DNA of 64,000 nucleotides from Burkholderia sp. SRS-W-2-2016 (GCF_001931485.1 NZ_MSDV01000019.1:310001-374000); one strand, 5' to 3'; positions 34,110 to 44,042 are shown, counted from the stretch's first letter. Made by a program: numbers and translations. Notes: a model not told the origin generated them from the sequence alone.

Positions 34110-37100
34110 ATGAATCGGCCACCGCTTCGGTTTCCGCTTCGCGCAACCGGCACCGTGCCTGTGCGCAGTTGGCGTTGGCTCAAATGGGGGCTGGCCGCGT
34201 TCTTGCTCGTCGGCATCGCGCTCGTTGCGCGCCTCGTGCAGGTCGAGATCGACACCTCGCGGCTACAGGCCCGCTACCTTTCCGAACTGACCCGCGACGT
34301 CGCGTTCTCGGTCGCCGACGGTCCCAGCCCTTCGATCCGTTTCCCTCCCGCCGATAAAGGCCCGTACGACACGCGGCTCGGCTATGCGCTGTTGCCGCAA
34401 TTCCAGCAGCGTTTGCTGCAGCGCGGTTTCGAGGTCAGCTCGCAGGCGCGCGACTCCGAACGGATGCTGTCGCTGGCCGATAACGGCCTGTTTCTGCCGT
34501 ACGAGGAAAAAGACACCGCGGGCCTGCAACTGTTCGACGGCACCGGCGCGCCGCTGTTCAGCGCGCGGTATCCGGGCCGCGCATACGCGAGCTTCGACGC
34601 GATTCCGCCGGTGATCGTGAACTCGCTGCTATTTATTGAGGATCGCTATCTGCTCGATCCGAACCAGCCGAACCGCAATCCGGCGATCGACTGGGGCCGT
34701 TTCAGCCGCGCGCTCGCCGATCAGGGCTTGCGCTTCTTCAACCATCATCAGCAGACGCCCGGCGGCAGCACGCTGGCCACGCAGATCGAGAAATTTCGCC
34801 ACTCGGCGGGCGGCCGCACCGCAACACCGCCGGAGAAGTTGCGGCAGATCGCGTCGGCGTCGGTGCGCGCGTATCTGGATGGCGCGCAAACGCTGCCCGC
34901 GCGCCAGCAGATCGTCGTGCGCTATCTGAACTCGGTGCCGCTCGCCGCGCAGCCGGGCATCGGTGAAATCAGCGGGATTGGCGATGGTCTGTCCGCGTGG
35001 TACGGGCGCGACTTTCGCGAGACCAACCGGCTGCTGAACGCGCAGCCGACCGACGCGAATCTGCCGGAGCAGGGGCAGGCGTTTCGCGAGGTGCTGTCGC
35101 TGATGATCGCGCAGCGGGCGCCGTCATTCTTCCTGCGGCGCGGCTATCCGGAACTGGAGCGGCTTACCGACAGCTATCTGCGCCTGCTCGCGAGCGGCGG
35201 CGTGATCTCCGCGCAGTTGCGCGACGCCGCGCTGGCCGCGCAAGTCCAGTTGCATCATGCGGGCAAGCGTGTGCAGGACCCCGAATCATTCGTGTCGCGC
35301 AAGGCGGTGACGTCGATACGCTCGCATCTGATGACTGCGCTCGGCGTGCGCAGTTTCTACGAACTCGACCGTCTCGACGTAGAGGCGCAAGGCACGCTGA
35401 ATAACTCGGTGCAACAGGCGATATCCGACCGGCTCGCCGCCGCCGCGACGCGCGACGGCGCAAAAGCGGCGGGCCTCGTCGGCTTCGAGATGCTGCGCGG
35501 TTCCGACGATCCGTCGCATATCGCGTACAGCTTCACGCTGTTCGAGCGGCACGGCGACGCGAACCTCGTGCGCGTGCAGACCGACAGCGTGAACCAGCCG
35601 TTCGATATCAACTCGGGCGCGCGTCTGAATCTCGGTTCGACCGCGAAACTGCGTACCGTGGTCACGTATCTGCAGATCGTCACCGATTTGCATACCCGCT
35701 ACGGCGCGATGAGCGATGCCGAGTTGAAGGCGCTCAAGCCCGACCTCAACGATCAGTTGACGCGTTGGGCGATCGCCTATCTGCTGCATACGCGCGACCG
35801 CTCGTTGCAGTCGATGCTCGACGCGGCGGTCGAGCGCAAATACTCGGCGAGCCCCGGCGAAACCTTCTATACGGGCGGCGGCGCGCAGACCTTCACGAAC
35901 TTCGAATCCGACGACAACAGCCGCATCCTGACCGTGCATCGCGCGTTCCAGCATTCGGTGAACCTGGTGTTCGTGCGGCTGATGCGCGATATCGTTCACT
36001 ACGAGATGGTGCAGACCACCGGCCCGTCCGCGCAATGGCTCAATGACCCGGCGACCCGCAAGATGTATCTGACGCGTTTCGCCGATCAGGAAAGCCGCGT
36101 CTACCTGAAGCGCTTCTACACGAAGTACCACGGCAAGACGCCCGACCAGGCGATCACGCTGCTCCTGCTCGGCGTGCGCAAGTCGCCGCCGAAAGTCGCG
36201 ACCGTGCTGCGCAGCGTCGCGCCGGAAGAATCGAATGCCTGGTTCAACAAAATGATGCGCGCGGCGCTGAAGAATACGCCGGCCGCGGCGATGCTCGACG
36301 ACGAAGATCTCGCGAACCTGTACGACAAGTACGGGATCGACCGCTTCAATCTGAACGATCGCGGCTATATCTCGAGCGTGCATCCGCTCGAACTGTGGAC
36401 GCTCAACTATCTGCGCTCGCATCCCGGTGCGACGCTCGCGCAGATCGAAACCGCGAGCCAGGAGGTGCGGTTGTCCACGTATTCGTGGCTGTTCAAGACC
36501 CGCTATCACGCGACTCAGGATCGTCGCATCAAGCGGATGGTCGAACTGCGCGCATACGATGCGATCGGCAAATCGTGGCAGGCGCTCGGCTATCCGTTTG
36601 CGAATCTGACGCCGTCGTATGCGGCGGCGATCGGCGCGTCCGGCGACCGGCCCGCGGCGCTCGCGCAACTGATCGGCGTGATCGCGAACGACGGCAACAA
36701 GGTGCCGACCGACACGCTGACGCAGATCGACTTCGCGAAAGACACGCCGTACGAAACGCATTTCCGGCGCGCGGCGGTCGCGCCGCAACAGCAGCTGTCG
36801 CCGGAAATCGCCGGCACGGTGCGGATGCTGTTGCGTGACGTGGTGACGGGCGGCACCGCGCGGCGCCTCGCGCAGGGCATCACGTTCCCGAACGGCCAGA
36901 CGCTCGATGTGTACGGCAAGACCGGCACCGGCGATCAGCGGCTGAACGTGTATGCGAAGGGCGCGCGGCTGATCGAATCGCGTAAGGTCAATCGCAGCGC
37001 GACCTTCGTGTTCGCGCTCGGCGATCGTTTCTACGGCACGCTGACCGCGTGGGTGCACGAACCGTATGCGTCGCATTACGAATTCACGAGCGCGCTGGCG

Positions 37101-37241
37101 GTGCAGTTGCTGAAGTCGATGGCGCCGGCGTTGCAGCCGTTGCTCGATCAGCCGGTGGCGAAGACCGTGGCGGTGGCCCCGGCGCCGGCTGCGGTGTCGG
37201 CTGCACCTGCTGTGACCGCCGTTAAGGTGGCGGGGCAGTAG
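34110..37241 (+). CDS. Class A penicillin-binding protein (GT51 glycosyltransferase + transpeptidase)
   Basis: A 1043-residue envelope enzyme anchored by one N-terminal helix (about residues 22-42). The glycosyltransferase 51 domain is at about 165-345, with the catalytic Glu177 in LFIEDRYLLD and GGSTLATQIEKF. The transpeptidase part has the SxxK motif at Ser510 (NLGSTAKLRT), SVN in FQHSVNLVFVRL and KTG at about 937 (VYGKTGTGD). A long insertion of about 150 residues with helical character lies between the SxN and KTG motifs. The C-terminal tail is Ala/Pro/Val-rich. It is large for the class and stands alone, so its special role is open. Confidence 0.88.
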   Translation: MNRPPLRFPLRATGTVPVRSWRWLKWGLAAFLLVGIALVARLVQVEIDTSRLQARYLSELTRDVAFSVADGPSPSIRFPPADKGPYDTRLGYALLPQFQQRLLQRGFEVSSQARDSERMLSLADNGLFLPYEEKDTAGLQLFDGTGAPLFSARYPGRAYASFDAIPPVIVNSLLFIEDRYLLDPNQPNRNPAIDWGRFSRALADQGLRFFNHHQQTPGGSTLATQIEKFRHSAGGRTATPPEKLRQIASASVRAYLDGAQTLPARQQIVVRYLNSVPLAAQPGIGEISGIGDGLSAWYGRDFRETNRLLNAQPTDANLPEQGQAFREVLSLMIAQRAPSFFLRRGYPELERLTDSYLRLLASGGVISAQLRDAALAAQVQLHHAGKRVQDPESFVSRKAVTSIRSHLMTALGVRSFYELDRLDVEAQGTLNNSVQQAISDRLAAAATRDGAKAAGLVGFEMLRGSDDPSHIAYSFTLFERHGDANLVRVQTDSVNQPFDINSGARLNLGSTAKLRTVVTYLQIVTDLHTRYGAMSDAELKALKPDLNDQLTRWAIAYLLHTRDRSLQSMLDAAVERKYSASPGETFYTGGGAQTFTNFESDDNSRILTVHRAFQHSVNLVFVRLMRDIVHYEMVQTTGPSAQWLNDPATRKMYLTRFADQESRVYLKRFYTKYHGKTPDQAITLLLLGVRKSPPKVATVLRSVAPEESNAWFNKMMRAALKNTPAAAMLDDEDLANLYDKYGIDRFNLNDRGYISSVHPLELWTLNYLRSHPGATLAQIETASQEVRLSTYSWLFKTRYHATQDRRIKRMVELRAYDAIGKSWQALGYPFANLTPSYAAAIGASGDRPAALAQLIGVIANDGNKVPTDTLTQIDFAKDTPYETHFRRAAVAPQQQLSPEIAGTVRMLLRDVVTGGTARRLAQGITFPNGQTLDVYGKTGTGDQRLNVYAKGARLIESRKVNRSATFVFALGDRFYGTLTAWVHEPYASHYEFTSALAVQLLKSMAPALQPLLDQPVAKTVAVAPAPAAVSAAPAVTAVKVAGQ

Positions 37242-37258
37242 TCAAGGCCGGTACTTCG

Positions 37259-38500
37259 TTACTCAACACCGGCGTCCGTCGCCGGCTTCAGAAACAGCTC
37301 GTGCACCGGCGCGAAATGCGCGTATAGCGGCAGGATCGCGCCGCCCAACGCTCTCGCGTCGGCACCGATCGCGCCTTCGAGCAGTTGCGGCCGCACCATC
37401 CCTTCCCATTCGAAATGATCGAGCACGCGTTCAGTACGGCGAATGATTTCGCGCAGCAGTTGCCGGTCGAGTTCGCCGTCGATCACGACCGCTTCGAGAT
37501 CGAGCAACGCGGCCGCATTGGTCAGCGCGCTCGCAATCGCCGGACACGCGCTGTCGAGCCACTGTTCGGTATGCCGCCACAACTCGGCCGATAGCGCGCG
37601 ATGATCGTGCGCGGCGGCGGGCGGCGCGCCGGCATCGCTGAACAGCTTTTCGAGCACGAAGCCCGACGCCGCGTGCAGCAGTTGCCGCGCCGGTTTGCGC
37701 GCGCCGCCCTCGCGCAGCGGAATCGAGCCGACCGCGCCGGCGTTGTCGTGCGGGCCGCTGTGCAAACGGCCGTCGATCACGAGCCCGCCGCCGATAAACG
37801 TGCCGACGAACAGATACAGGAAGTTGTGGATCCCGCGGCCCTGGCCCATCACGAGTTCGGCCGCGCACGCGGCGGTGGTGTCCTTCGCGAATTCGACCGG
37901 CAGACCGGTCATCGTCGCGATGCGCGCGCGCAGATCGATCTCGTGCCATGCGTCGAGCGCATCGGGCGGCGCGCCGAGAAAATCGCGCCAGCCGCCGAGC
38001 CACAGCGGCGCCGCGACGCCGACGCCGACCACCTTGCCGGACTTCGCGCCGAGCGTCTGATGCACACGCGCGAGCCGGCTTTCGAGCGCGGGGAACAGCG
38101 CGCGCGGATCGGGATACGCGTACTCGAATACGTCACGGCACACCACGCGGCCGGCGAAATCGAGCGCCAGCACGTCGAGACTGCGCCGGCCGACCTTGAT
38201 GCCGATCGTGTACGCGCCGTCGCCGCGCAACGCGATCGGCACCGACGGCTGACCGATCCGGCCGCGCACGCGGGCCTGCTTTTCGAGCAGGCCGTCGTCG
38301 ATCAGACGGTCGACGATCATCGACACCGTCTGCATCGACAGACGCGTGAGGCGGCTCACGTCGGCCTTCGGCAGCGGTCCGTGCAGGCGGATCGTTTGCA
38401 GCACGATGCGCTCGTTGAACTGGCGCATGCCGACCTGATTCGAGCCGACCGGGCGTTTGACGGGGCGGCGGTTGCGGCTTCCGGTGCTGGTCGTATCCAT
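37259..38500 (-). CDS. ROK-family transcriptional regulator of the Frc-type sugar operon
   Basis: A 413-residue regulator. Residues about 25-90 are a winged helix (FNERIVLQTIRLHGPLPKADVSRLTRLSMQTVSMIVDRLIDDGLLEKQARVRG), and the rest is the ROK (NagC/Mlc/XylR) domain (YTIGIKVGRRSLDVLALDFAG; NFLYLFVGTFIGGGLVIDG). It is the last gene of the operon after the ATP-binding protein (45 bp gap). In rhizobia the equivalent FrcR represses the fructose-type importer frcBCA. Here the regulator would be made from the same transcript and could bind the palindrome at 41575-41597. Confidence 0.88.
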   Translation of the reverse strand: MDTTSTGSRNRRPVKRPVGSNQVGMRQFNERIVLQTIRLHGPLPKADVSRLTRLSMQTVSMIVDRLIDDGLLEKQARVRGRIGQPSVPIALRGDGAYTIGIKVGRRSLDVLALDFAGRVVCRDVFEYAYPDPRALFPALESRLARVHQTLGAKSGKVVGVGVAAPLWLGGWRDFLGAPPDALDAWHEIDLRARIATMTGLPVEFAKDTTAACAAELVMGQGRGIHNFLYLFVGTFIGGGLVIDGRLHSGPHDNAGAVGSIPLREGGARKPARQLLHAASGFVLEKLFSDAGAPPAAAHDHRALSAELWRHTEQWLDSACPAIASALTNAAALLDLEAVVIDGELDRQLLREIIRRTERVLDHFEWEGMVRPQLLEGAIGADARALGGAILPLYAHFAPVHELFLKPATDAGVE

Positions 38501-38545
38501 CGTCGTAAGGTCCGTTCGGCGATTCAGTGCGCGGGCGGCGGCGGC

Positions 38546-39346
38546 TCAGGCGATCGCCTTCACGTCGGCTTCCTTCGCGCCGGTCATGATCGCGACCGCG
38601 TCCGACATATGCACGTCCTTCGCGTTGACGAGCGCCGCGCGCCGGCCGAGCCGCTGGATGTGAATGCGGTCCGCGACCTCGAACACGTGCGGCATGTTGT
38701 GGCTGATCAGGATCACCGGCAGCCCGCGATCGCGCACGCGCCGGATCAGCTCCAGCACCATATTGCCTTCTTTCACGCCGAGCGCGGCGGTCGGTTCGTC
38801 GAGAATCACCACGTGCCGTGCGAATGCCGCGCTGCGCGCGACCGCGACGCCCTGGCGCTGACCGCCGGACAGCGTCTCGACCGCCTGGCGCATCGAGCGG
38901 ATGCCGATCTGCAGATCCTTCATTGCCGAGGTCGCCTCTTCGAGCATGCGGCGCTTGTCGATCATCTTGAACAGCGAACCGCGCCAGCCGGGTTTCAACA
39001 ATTCGCGGGCGAGGAACAGGTTTTCGGCGATGCTCATCGCCGGCGCGACCGCGAGTTCCTGATAGACGGTTTCGATCCCGTGCGCGCGGGCGTCGAGCGG
39101 GCTGCGGAATTTGACCGGTTTGCCGTCGAGCAGAATCTCGCCCTCGTCGGGCACGGTCGCGCCGGACAGCGCCTTGATCAGCGACGATTTGCCGGCGCCG
39201 TTATCGCCGATTACCGCGAGGATTTCGCCGGGCAGCACTTCGAAGTCGCAGCCGTCGAGCGCGGTCACGTTGCCGTAGCGTTTGACGAGGCCGCGCGCCT
39301 GCAGCACCGGCATCGCAGCGGAAGAGGTTGAGGTGAGAGTCGACAT
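38546..39346 (-). CDS. frcA: Sugar ABC transporter ATP-binding protein (FrcA-like)
   Basis: A 266-residue single ABC module: Walker A GDNGAGKSS, signature LSGGQRQGVAVARS, Walker B HVVILDEPTAALG and switch His in VILISHN. Single-module size and MPHVFEVADRIHIQRLGRRAALV near the end match FrcA rather than the double-module RbsA. It energises import by the permease encoded just upstream. ATG at 39346. Confidence 0.92.
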   Translation of the reverse strand: MSTLTSTSSAAMPVLQARGLVKRYGNVTALDGCDFEVLPGEILAVIGDNGAGKSSLIKALSGATVPDEGEILLDGKPVKFRSPLDARAHGIETVYQELAVAPAMSIAENLFLARELLKPGWRGSLFKMIDKRRMLEEATSAMKDLQIGIRSMRQAVETLSGGQRQGVAVARSAAFARHVVILDEPTAALGVKEGNMVLELIRRVRDRGLPVILISHNMPHVFEVADRIHIQRLGRRAALVNAKDVHMSDAVAIMTGAKEADVKAIA

Positions 39347-39366
39347 CACAGGGCTCCTGTCCAGGC

Positions 39367-40356
39367 TCAACGGCCGCGGTGCGAAAGTTTGTCGGCGGCG
39401 ACCGCGAGAATCACGAGCATGCCGGTGATCAAAACCTGGTAGACCGAAGAAACGCCGATCAGCGTCAGGCCGTTGCGGAACACGCCGACGATCAGCGCGC
39501 CCAGCAGCGTGCCGACGATCGAGCCGCGCCCGCCGAACAGACTGGTGCCGCCGAGCACGACCGCGGTGATGCTGTCGAGGTTTTCGGTTTGCCCCGCCTG
39601 CGGATCGCCGACGCCGGTGCGCGACACCGACAGCAGCGCGGCGATCCCGTAGATCGCGCCGGCCAGCGTGTAGACGGTCAGCAGGATTTTCGTCGATGAA
39701 AGGCCCATCAGCCGCGCGGCTTCGGGGTTGTTGCCGAGTGCATACAGGTGCCGGCCGGGCACGGTGTCGCGCAGCACGAACCACGTGGCCAGATACATCA
39801 GCAGCGTCAGCACCGTGCCGTAGGTGACTTCCGCGGGCCCGATCCGGAACGTGTTGCCGAGAAACATGATCGCGTCCGGCAGGTTCGACACGCTCTCCGC
39901 GTTCGAGTAGATCTGCGTCAGCGCGAACGCGATGTTCAGCGTGCCGAGCGTGACGATAAAGGCGGGCAGCTTGATCCGTGTGATCAGCAGACCGTTCAGC
40001 AGACCGAACAACGTGCTGGCGCCGATCCCGCACAGAATCGCGAGAACCGGCGGCACGCCCAGCACGACCGCGAACTTGGTCATGATGATCGAGCCGAACG
40101 CCATCACCATCCCGCACGACAGGTCGATGCCGCCGGTCAGCACGATCAGCGTCTGGCCGATCGCGATGACCGCGACGACCATCGTCTGTTGCAGGATCAG
40201 CGACAGATTCTGGAACGACAGGAAGCGGTCGCTCTGCGAGATAAAGAACGCACAGGCGGCGACCAGCGCGATCAGCGGTCCGGCTTCGGACAGCGACGGC
40301 AGGTGTTCGGTGAAGGAGGGGCGCGGGCGACCGGCGGGCGCGGAGGGAGTCGACAT
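39367..40356 (-). CDS. frcC: Sugar ABC transporter permease (FrcC-like)
   Basis: A 329-residue RbsC/FrcC-family permease with about ten hydrophobic segments. The cytoplasmic loop ALGNNPEAARLMGL and the GGIDLSCGMVMAFGSIIMTKF segment are hallmarks of this family. ATG at 40356 has GAGGA 8 bp upstream; a TTG at 40371 is less likely. It lies 20 bp from frcA and 96 bp from the binding-protein gene. Confidence 0.92.
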   Translation of the reverse strand: MSTPSAPAGRPRPSFTEHLPSLSEAGPLIALVAACAFFISQSDRFLSFQNLSLILQQTMVVAVIAIGQTLIVLTGGIDLSCGMVMAFGSIIMTKFAVVLGVPPVLAILCGIGASTLFGLLNGLLITRIKLPAFIVTLGTLNIAFALTQIYSNAESVSNLPDAIMFLGNTFRIGPAEVTYGTVLTLLMYLATWFVLRDTVPGRHLYALGNNPEAARLMGLSSTKILLTVYTLAGAIYGIAALLSVSRTGVGDPQAGQTENLDSITAVVLGGTSLFGGRGSIVGTLLGALIVGVFRNGLTLIGVSSVYQVLITGMLVILAVAADKLSHRGR

Positions 40357-40452
40357 GATGGCAGTCCTCAATACATGAGCGTGACCGTGAAGTGGAGATC
40401 ACGCGGCAAATCCGATGGCGGCCCGTTGCGGCGGGCCGCCGTGCGATGCGCG

Positions 40453-41457
40453 TTACTTGTTGCCCCAGCAGTTGTCGAGGCCGAACTTCGTATCCTTGCT
40501 GTCGCTGCCGGACATCGGTTTATCCGTGATCAGCGTGACGCCGGTGTCCTTGTAGCCGGAGACCTTCTTGCCGTTCTTCGCGTAGTCGACGCCGGCGTTC
40601 ACGCCCAGCGCGGCCATCTTCAGCGGGTACTGCTGCGAGGTCGCCGCGATCGCGCCGGCCTTCACGTTGCGCACGCCTTCGCAGCCGCCGTCGATCGATA
40701 CGATCATCACACTCTTGTCCTTGCCGGCCGCCTTCAGCGCGCGATACGCGCCGGCGGCCGCCGGTTCGTTGATCGTGTAGACCACGTTGATATCGGGCGC
40801 TTTCTGCAGGCAGTTTTCCATCGCCGTCTGGCCCTTCGCCTGATCGCCACGAGTGTCCTGGCTGCAGACGATCGACGCATCGCCTTCCTTCACGCCGAAG
40901 CCTTCGAGAAAGCCGTTATGGCGCAGCACGCCGACCGACACGCCGGGCGCGAGATCGAGCGTCGCGATCTTCGCCGGCTTGCCGTTCAGCGCGGCCTTCG
41001 CGTATTTGCCGATCAGCACGCCGGCCTTGAAGTTGTCGGTCGCGAACAGCGCGTCGGTTGCGTCCTGCGGGTCGGTCGGCGTGTCGAGCGCGACCACCAT
41101 CACGCCGGCCGCGCGCGCCTTCCTGATGCTCGGCACGATCGCCTTGGTGTCGCTCGGCGTGATCAGGATCGCTTTCGCACCGGCCGTCATCATGTTTTCG
41201 ATCGCGGTGACCTGGCTCGCGTTGTCGCCGTCGAATTTGCCGGCCGCCGTCATCAGTTTCGCGCCGTCTTTCGACGCCTCGGCTTCCGCGCCCTGGCGCA
41301 TCTTCACGAAGAACGGGTTGGTGTCGGTCTTGGTGATCAGGCCGACCACGGGCTGGTCGGCCGCCTGGGTCGCGCTCGCGCACCATAGCGCGGACGCCGC
41401 GATGCACACCGACACGACTTTGCCGGCGACAGGATGCCTGCGGAAATTCAGATTCAT
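40453..41457 (-). CDS. frcB: Periplasmic sugar-binding protein (FrcB-like)
   Basis: A 334-residue periplasmic binding protein with a Sec signal (cleavage around ATQA-AD, residue 33). The mature protein matches FrcB: GLITKTDTNPFFVKMRQGAEAEA, VTAIENMMTAGAKAILITPSDTKAIVP, NVVYTINEPAAAGAYRALKAAG, and the C-terminus ends in CWGNK, as in FrcB. Fructose, mannose or ribose are the likely ligands by homology. GGAGGAG lies before the ATG. First gene of the operon. Confidence 0.92.
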   Translation of the reverse strand: MNLNFRRHPVAGKVVSVCIAASALWCASATQAADQPVVGLITKTDTNPFFVKMRQGAEAEASKDGAKLMTAAGKFDGDNASQVTAIENMMTAGAKAILITPSDTKAIVPSIRKARAAGVMVVALDTPTDPQDATDALFATDNFKAGVLIGKYAKAALNGKPAKIATLDLAPGVSVGVLRHNGFLEGFGVKEGDASIVCSQDTRGDQAKGQTAMENCLQKAPDINVVYTINEPAAAGAYRALKAAGKDKSVMIVSIDGGCEGVRNVKAGAIAATSQQYPLKMAALGVNAGVDYAKNGKKVSGYKDTGVTLITDKPMSGSDSKDTKFGLDNCWGNK

Positions 41458-41889
41458 GGGACGCTCCTCCGATGACGATGATCGCAATGACGTTCTGGAC
41501 TGCTAGGTAATGAAGCTGGGCTGACAGCGGGAAACGATGGGGCTGACGGTGCGCGTGAGGTGCGCTCCGACTGCCTAAATCACTTTGGTTGATTTAGTAC
41601 AGCAGGCGAATTAACGATCGTCAAGGCAGAAGATTTGAGCGTGAATTGCGGCGAGACAGTCGTGGGGGAGGCGGCGCGCCAGACGCGACAAGGCTCGCGC
41701 GGCGTGGTGCGGCGCAAGGTGACGGCGCAGGGCTTCGGGAAAGCCCTGGCTCGATTGAAAGCGGATTGAAGTCTGAAGGAGGGGTTTTGCGTGCCGAATC
41801 GACGCGCGGGAGATATGCGTTTAGCGCTTATTTAAAGGGCTTATTGCGGGTTTGGGCGCAGCCGGGTTCGTACCGGCCGCGCCCGCCAA
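41458..41889. promoter_or_regulatory. Promoter region of the frc operon
   Basis: 432 bp without a gene, between the end of the aldo/keto reductase gene and frcB. The main signal is the operator-like palindrome at 41575-41597; the rest shows nothing I can name. Confidence 0.5.
41575..41597. promoter_or_regulatory. Candidate ROK operator upstream of frcB
   Basis: Perfect inverted repeat CTAAATCA-N7-TGATTTAG, 118 bp upstream of the frcB start, in an AT-rich pocket. Arms of 8 bp with 7-bp spacing fit one ROK dimer. Confidence 0.65.
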
Positions 41890-42888
41890 TCAGCGTTGCG
41901 GCGTCGGCGCGTCCGCACTGATCAGACCCGCGGCCTTCAACTGGCCCCACAACTCGACGGGAATCGCGCTGTTCATCAACGCCAGATTCTCCGCGATCCG
42001 CTCCGGCCGGCTCGCGCCGGGAATGACCCCAGCCACAGCCGGGTGCGCGAGCGAAAACGCCAGCGCGACCGCGCGGATATCCACGCCGAACTGCGCGCAG
42101 ATCGCGTTGATCTGCTGCACGCGATCGAGAATCGCTTGCGGCGCACTCTGATACTCGTAGTGCGTACCGCCGGCGAGCACGCCGGAGTTATAAGGACCGC
42201 CAACGATTATGCCGAGCCCGCGCTGCTGCGCGGCCGGCATCAGTTTGTCGAGCGCGGCGGCATGGTCGAGCAGCGTATAGCGGCCGGCGAGCAGAAAGCC
42301 GTCCGGGTCGGCCCGTTCGAGCGCGAGTTCGCACGGCTCGACGCGGTTCACGCCGAGTCCCCAACCCTTGATCACGCCTTCTTCGCGCAGCCGCGTGAGC
42401 GCGCGCGCCGCGCCGTTCATCGCCGTGTCGAACACGTCGTGCCATGCGTCGCCGTGAAAATCGACGGCCGGGTCGTGAATCCACACATAGTCGAGATAGT
42501 CGGTGCGCAGACGCTTGAGGCTGTCGTCGATCGAGCGCAGCGTGCCGTCTTCGCTGTAGTCGTAGACGATGCGGTTCGGCAGACCGTGCTCGAACAGCCC
42601 GCCTTTTTCGCCGAGATCGCGCGCGGTGGTGGCTTCGACCTCGTCGAGAATCAGGCGGCCTACCTTGGTGCCGAGCACGTATTCACTGCGCGGACGGCCG
42701 GCCAGCGCTTCGCCGAGTCGGAGTTCGGCAAGGCCCGCGCCGTACAGCGGCGCGCCGTCGAAATAGCGAATCCCGCTATCCCACGCGGCGTGAACCGTGG
42801 CGATGGCCTCGTCCTCGGGAATGTTTCTGTACATGTTGCCGAGCGGTGCGGTGCCGAAACCGATCCGCGACGGAATGGTGATACGCAT
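41890..42888 (-). CDS. Aldo/keto reductase, L-fucose/D-threo-aldose 1-dehydrogenase type
   Basis: A 332-residue AKR with the catalytic tetrad positions: Asp and Tyr in FDGAPLYGAGLAE, Lys in LGTKVGR and His in VWIHDPA. The sequence FGTAPLGNMYRNIPEDEA and YDYSEDGTLRSIDDSLKRLRTDYLDYVWIHD are typical of the D-threo-aldose (L-fucose, L-galactose) dehydrogenase branch, which makes the lactone. GAAGGA precedes the ATG at 42888. It lies upstream of the frc operon on the same strand, which fits sugar oxidation. Confidence 0.85.
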   Translation of the reverse strand: MRITIPSRIGFGTAPLGNMYRNIPEDEAIATVHAAWDSGIRYFDGAPLYGAGLAELRLGEALAGRPRSEYVLGTKVGRLILDEVEATTARDLGEKGGLFEHGLPNRIVYDYSEDGTLRSIDDSLKRLRTDYLDYVWIHDPAVDFHGDAWHDVFDTAMNGAARALTRLREEGVIKGWGLGVNRVEPCELALERADPDGFLLAGRYTLLDHAAALDKLMPAAQQRGLGIIVGGPYNSGVLAGGTHYEYQSAPQAILDRVQQINAICAQFGVDIRAVALAFSLAHPAVAGVIPGASRPERIAENLALMNSAIPVELWGQLKAAGLISADAPTPQR

Positions 42889-42920
42889 GAGTGTTCCTTC
42901 GAAATAGGGTTGCGCGCCGC

Positions 42921-44042
42921 TCAGGCGGCAGCCGCGCTGCCGTCGAGCAACGGGTAGTCGGTCAGACCTTGCGCGCCGCCGCCGAACAGCGTTTCGCGTT
43001 GATGTTCCGCGAGCGGCGCGGCGCTGCGCAGGCGCTGCACGAGGTCCGGGTTCGCGACGAACGGCCGGCCGAACGCGATCAGATCGGCCCAGCCCGCGTC
43101 GATCGCGTCGCGCGCCCGCTCGCCGGTGTAGCGGCCCGCATAGATCAGCGCGCCGGGATACGCGCCGCGCAGCTTGCGCTTGAATTCGAGCGGCATGTGA
43201 GGCGCGTCGTCCCAGTCGGCTTCGGCGATATGGATGTACGCCACGCCGATCTCGCCGAGCCGTTGGGCCGCCGCGAGATAGGTCGTTTCCGGATCGGCGT
43301 CTTCGCAGCCGTTCAAGGTCGTCAGGGGTGCCAGGCGAATGCCGACGCGCTGCGCGTCGCCGGTGCCTTCGATCAGCGCGCGCGCCACTTCGTCGAGAAA
43401 GCGCAGGCGGTTATCGAGCGAGCCGCCGTACTCGTCGGTGCGGTTGTTCGCGTTGGAGTCGATGAACTGATTGACCAGATAGCCGTTCGCCGCGTGCAGC
43501 TCGACGCCGTCGAAACCGGCGTCGATCGCATTGCGGGCCGCCGCGCGGTATTGCGCGACGATGTCGCGAATCTCGTCGACGCTCAGCGCGCGTGGCTCGG
43601 AGGCCTGAACGAAGCCCGGCACGCCGGCCTCGCCGCTGGCGATGAACACGTTCACGCCATGGGCCTGCAATGCCGACGACGACACCGGCTGCTCGCCGCC
43701 GAGCAGGCTCGTATGGCTCAGGCGGCCAACGTGCCAGAGCTGCGCGAAGATGCGCCCGCCCTTCGCATGAACCGCGTTCGTCACCTTGCGCCATCCGTCG
43801 ACCTGGGCCGCCGTGCAGATGCCGGGCGTCCACGCGTAGCCCTTGCCGAGCGGCGCAATGTAGGTGCCTTCGCTAACAATGAGTCCGGCGTCGGCGCGCT
43901 GCGCGTAGTACGCGGCCATCAGGTCGTTCGCTTCGTCGCCGGGTTGGCTCGCGCGCGAGCGCGTCATCGGCGGCATTACGATGCGGTTCGGCAGCGTCAG
44001 CGTGCCGAGCTTGAAGGGTTGGAAAAGCGGATCATGCTGCAT
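42921..44042 (-). CDS. NADH:flavin oxidoreductase, Old Yellow Enzyme family
   Basis: A 373-residue FMN enzyme of the NemA/alkene reductase type: FKLGTLTLPNRIVMPPMTRSRA at the N-terminus, FAQLWHVGRLSH, GFDGVELHAANGYLVNQF with the substrate His/Asn pair, NNRTDEYGGSLDNRLRFLDEV, and IAFGRPFVANPDL at the end. It reduces activated C=C bonds or nitro compounds. It lies between two aldo/keto reductase genes, a set often induced by electrophiles. Confidence 0.92.
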   Translation of the reverse strand: MQHDPLFQPFKLGTLTLPNRIVMPPMTRSRASQPGDEANDLMAAYYAQRADAGLIVSEGTYIAPLGKGYAWTPGICTAAQVDGWRKVTNAVHAKGGRIFAQLWHVGRLSHTSLLGGEQPVSSSALQAHGVNVFIASGEAGVPGFVQASEPRALSVDEIRDIVAQYRAAARNAIDAGFDGVELHAANGYLVNQFIDSNANNRTDEYGGSLDNRLRFLDEVARALIEGTGDAQRVGIRLAPLTTLNGCEDADPETTYLAAAQRLGEIGVAYIHIAEADWDDAPHMPLEFKRKLRGAYPGALIYAGRYTGERARDAIDAGWADLIAFGRPFVANPDLVQRLRSAAPLAEHQRETLFGGGAQGLTDYPLLDGSAAAA

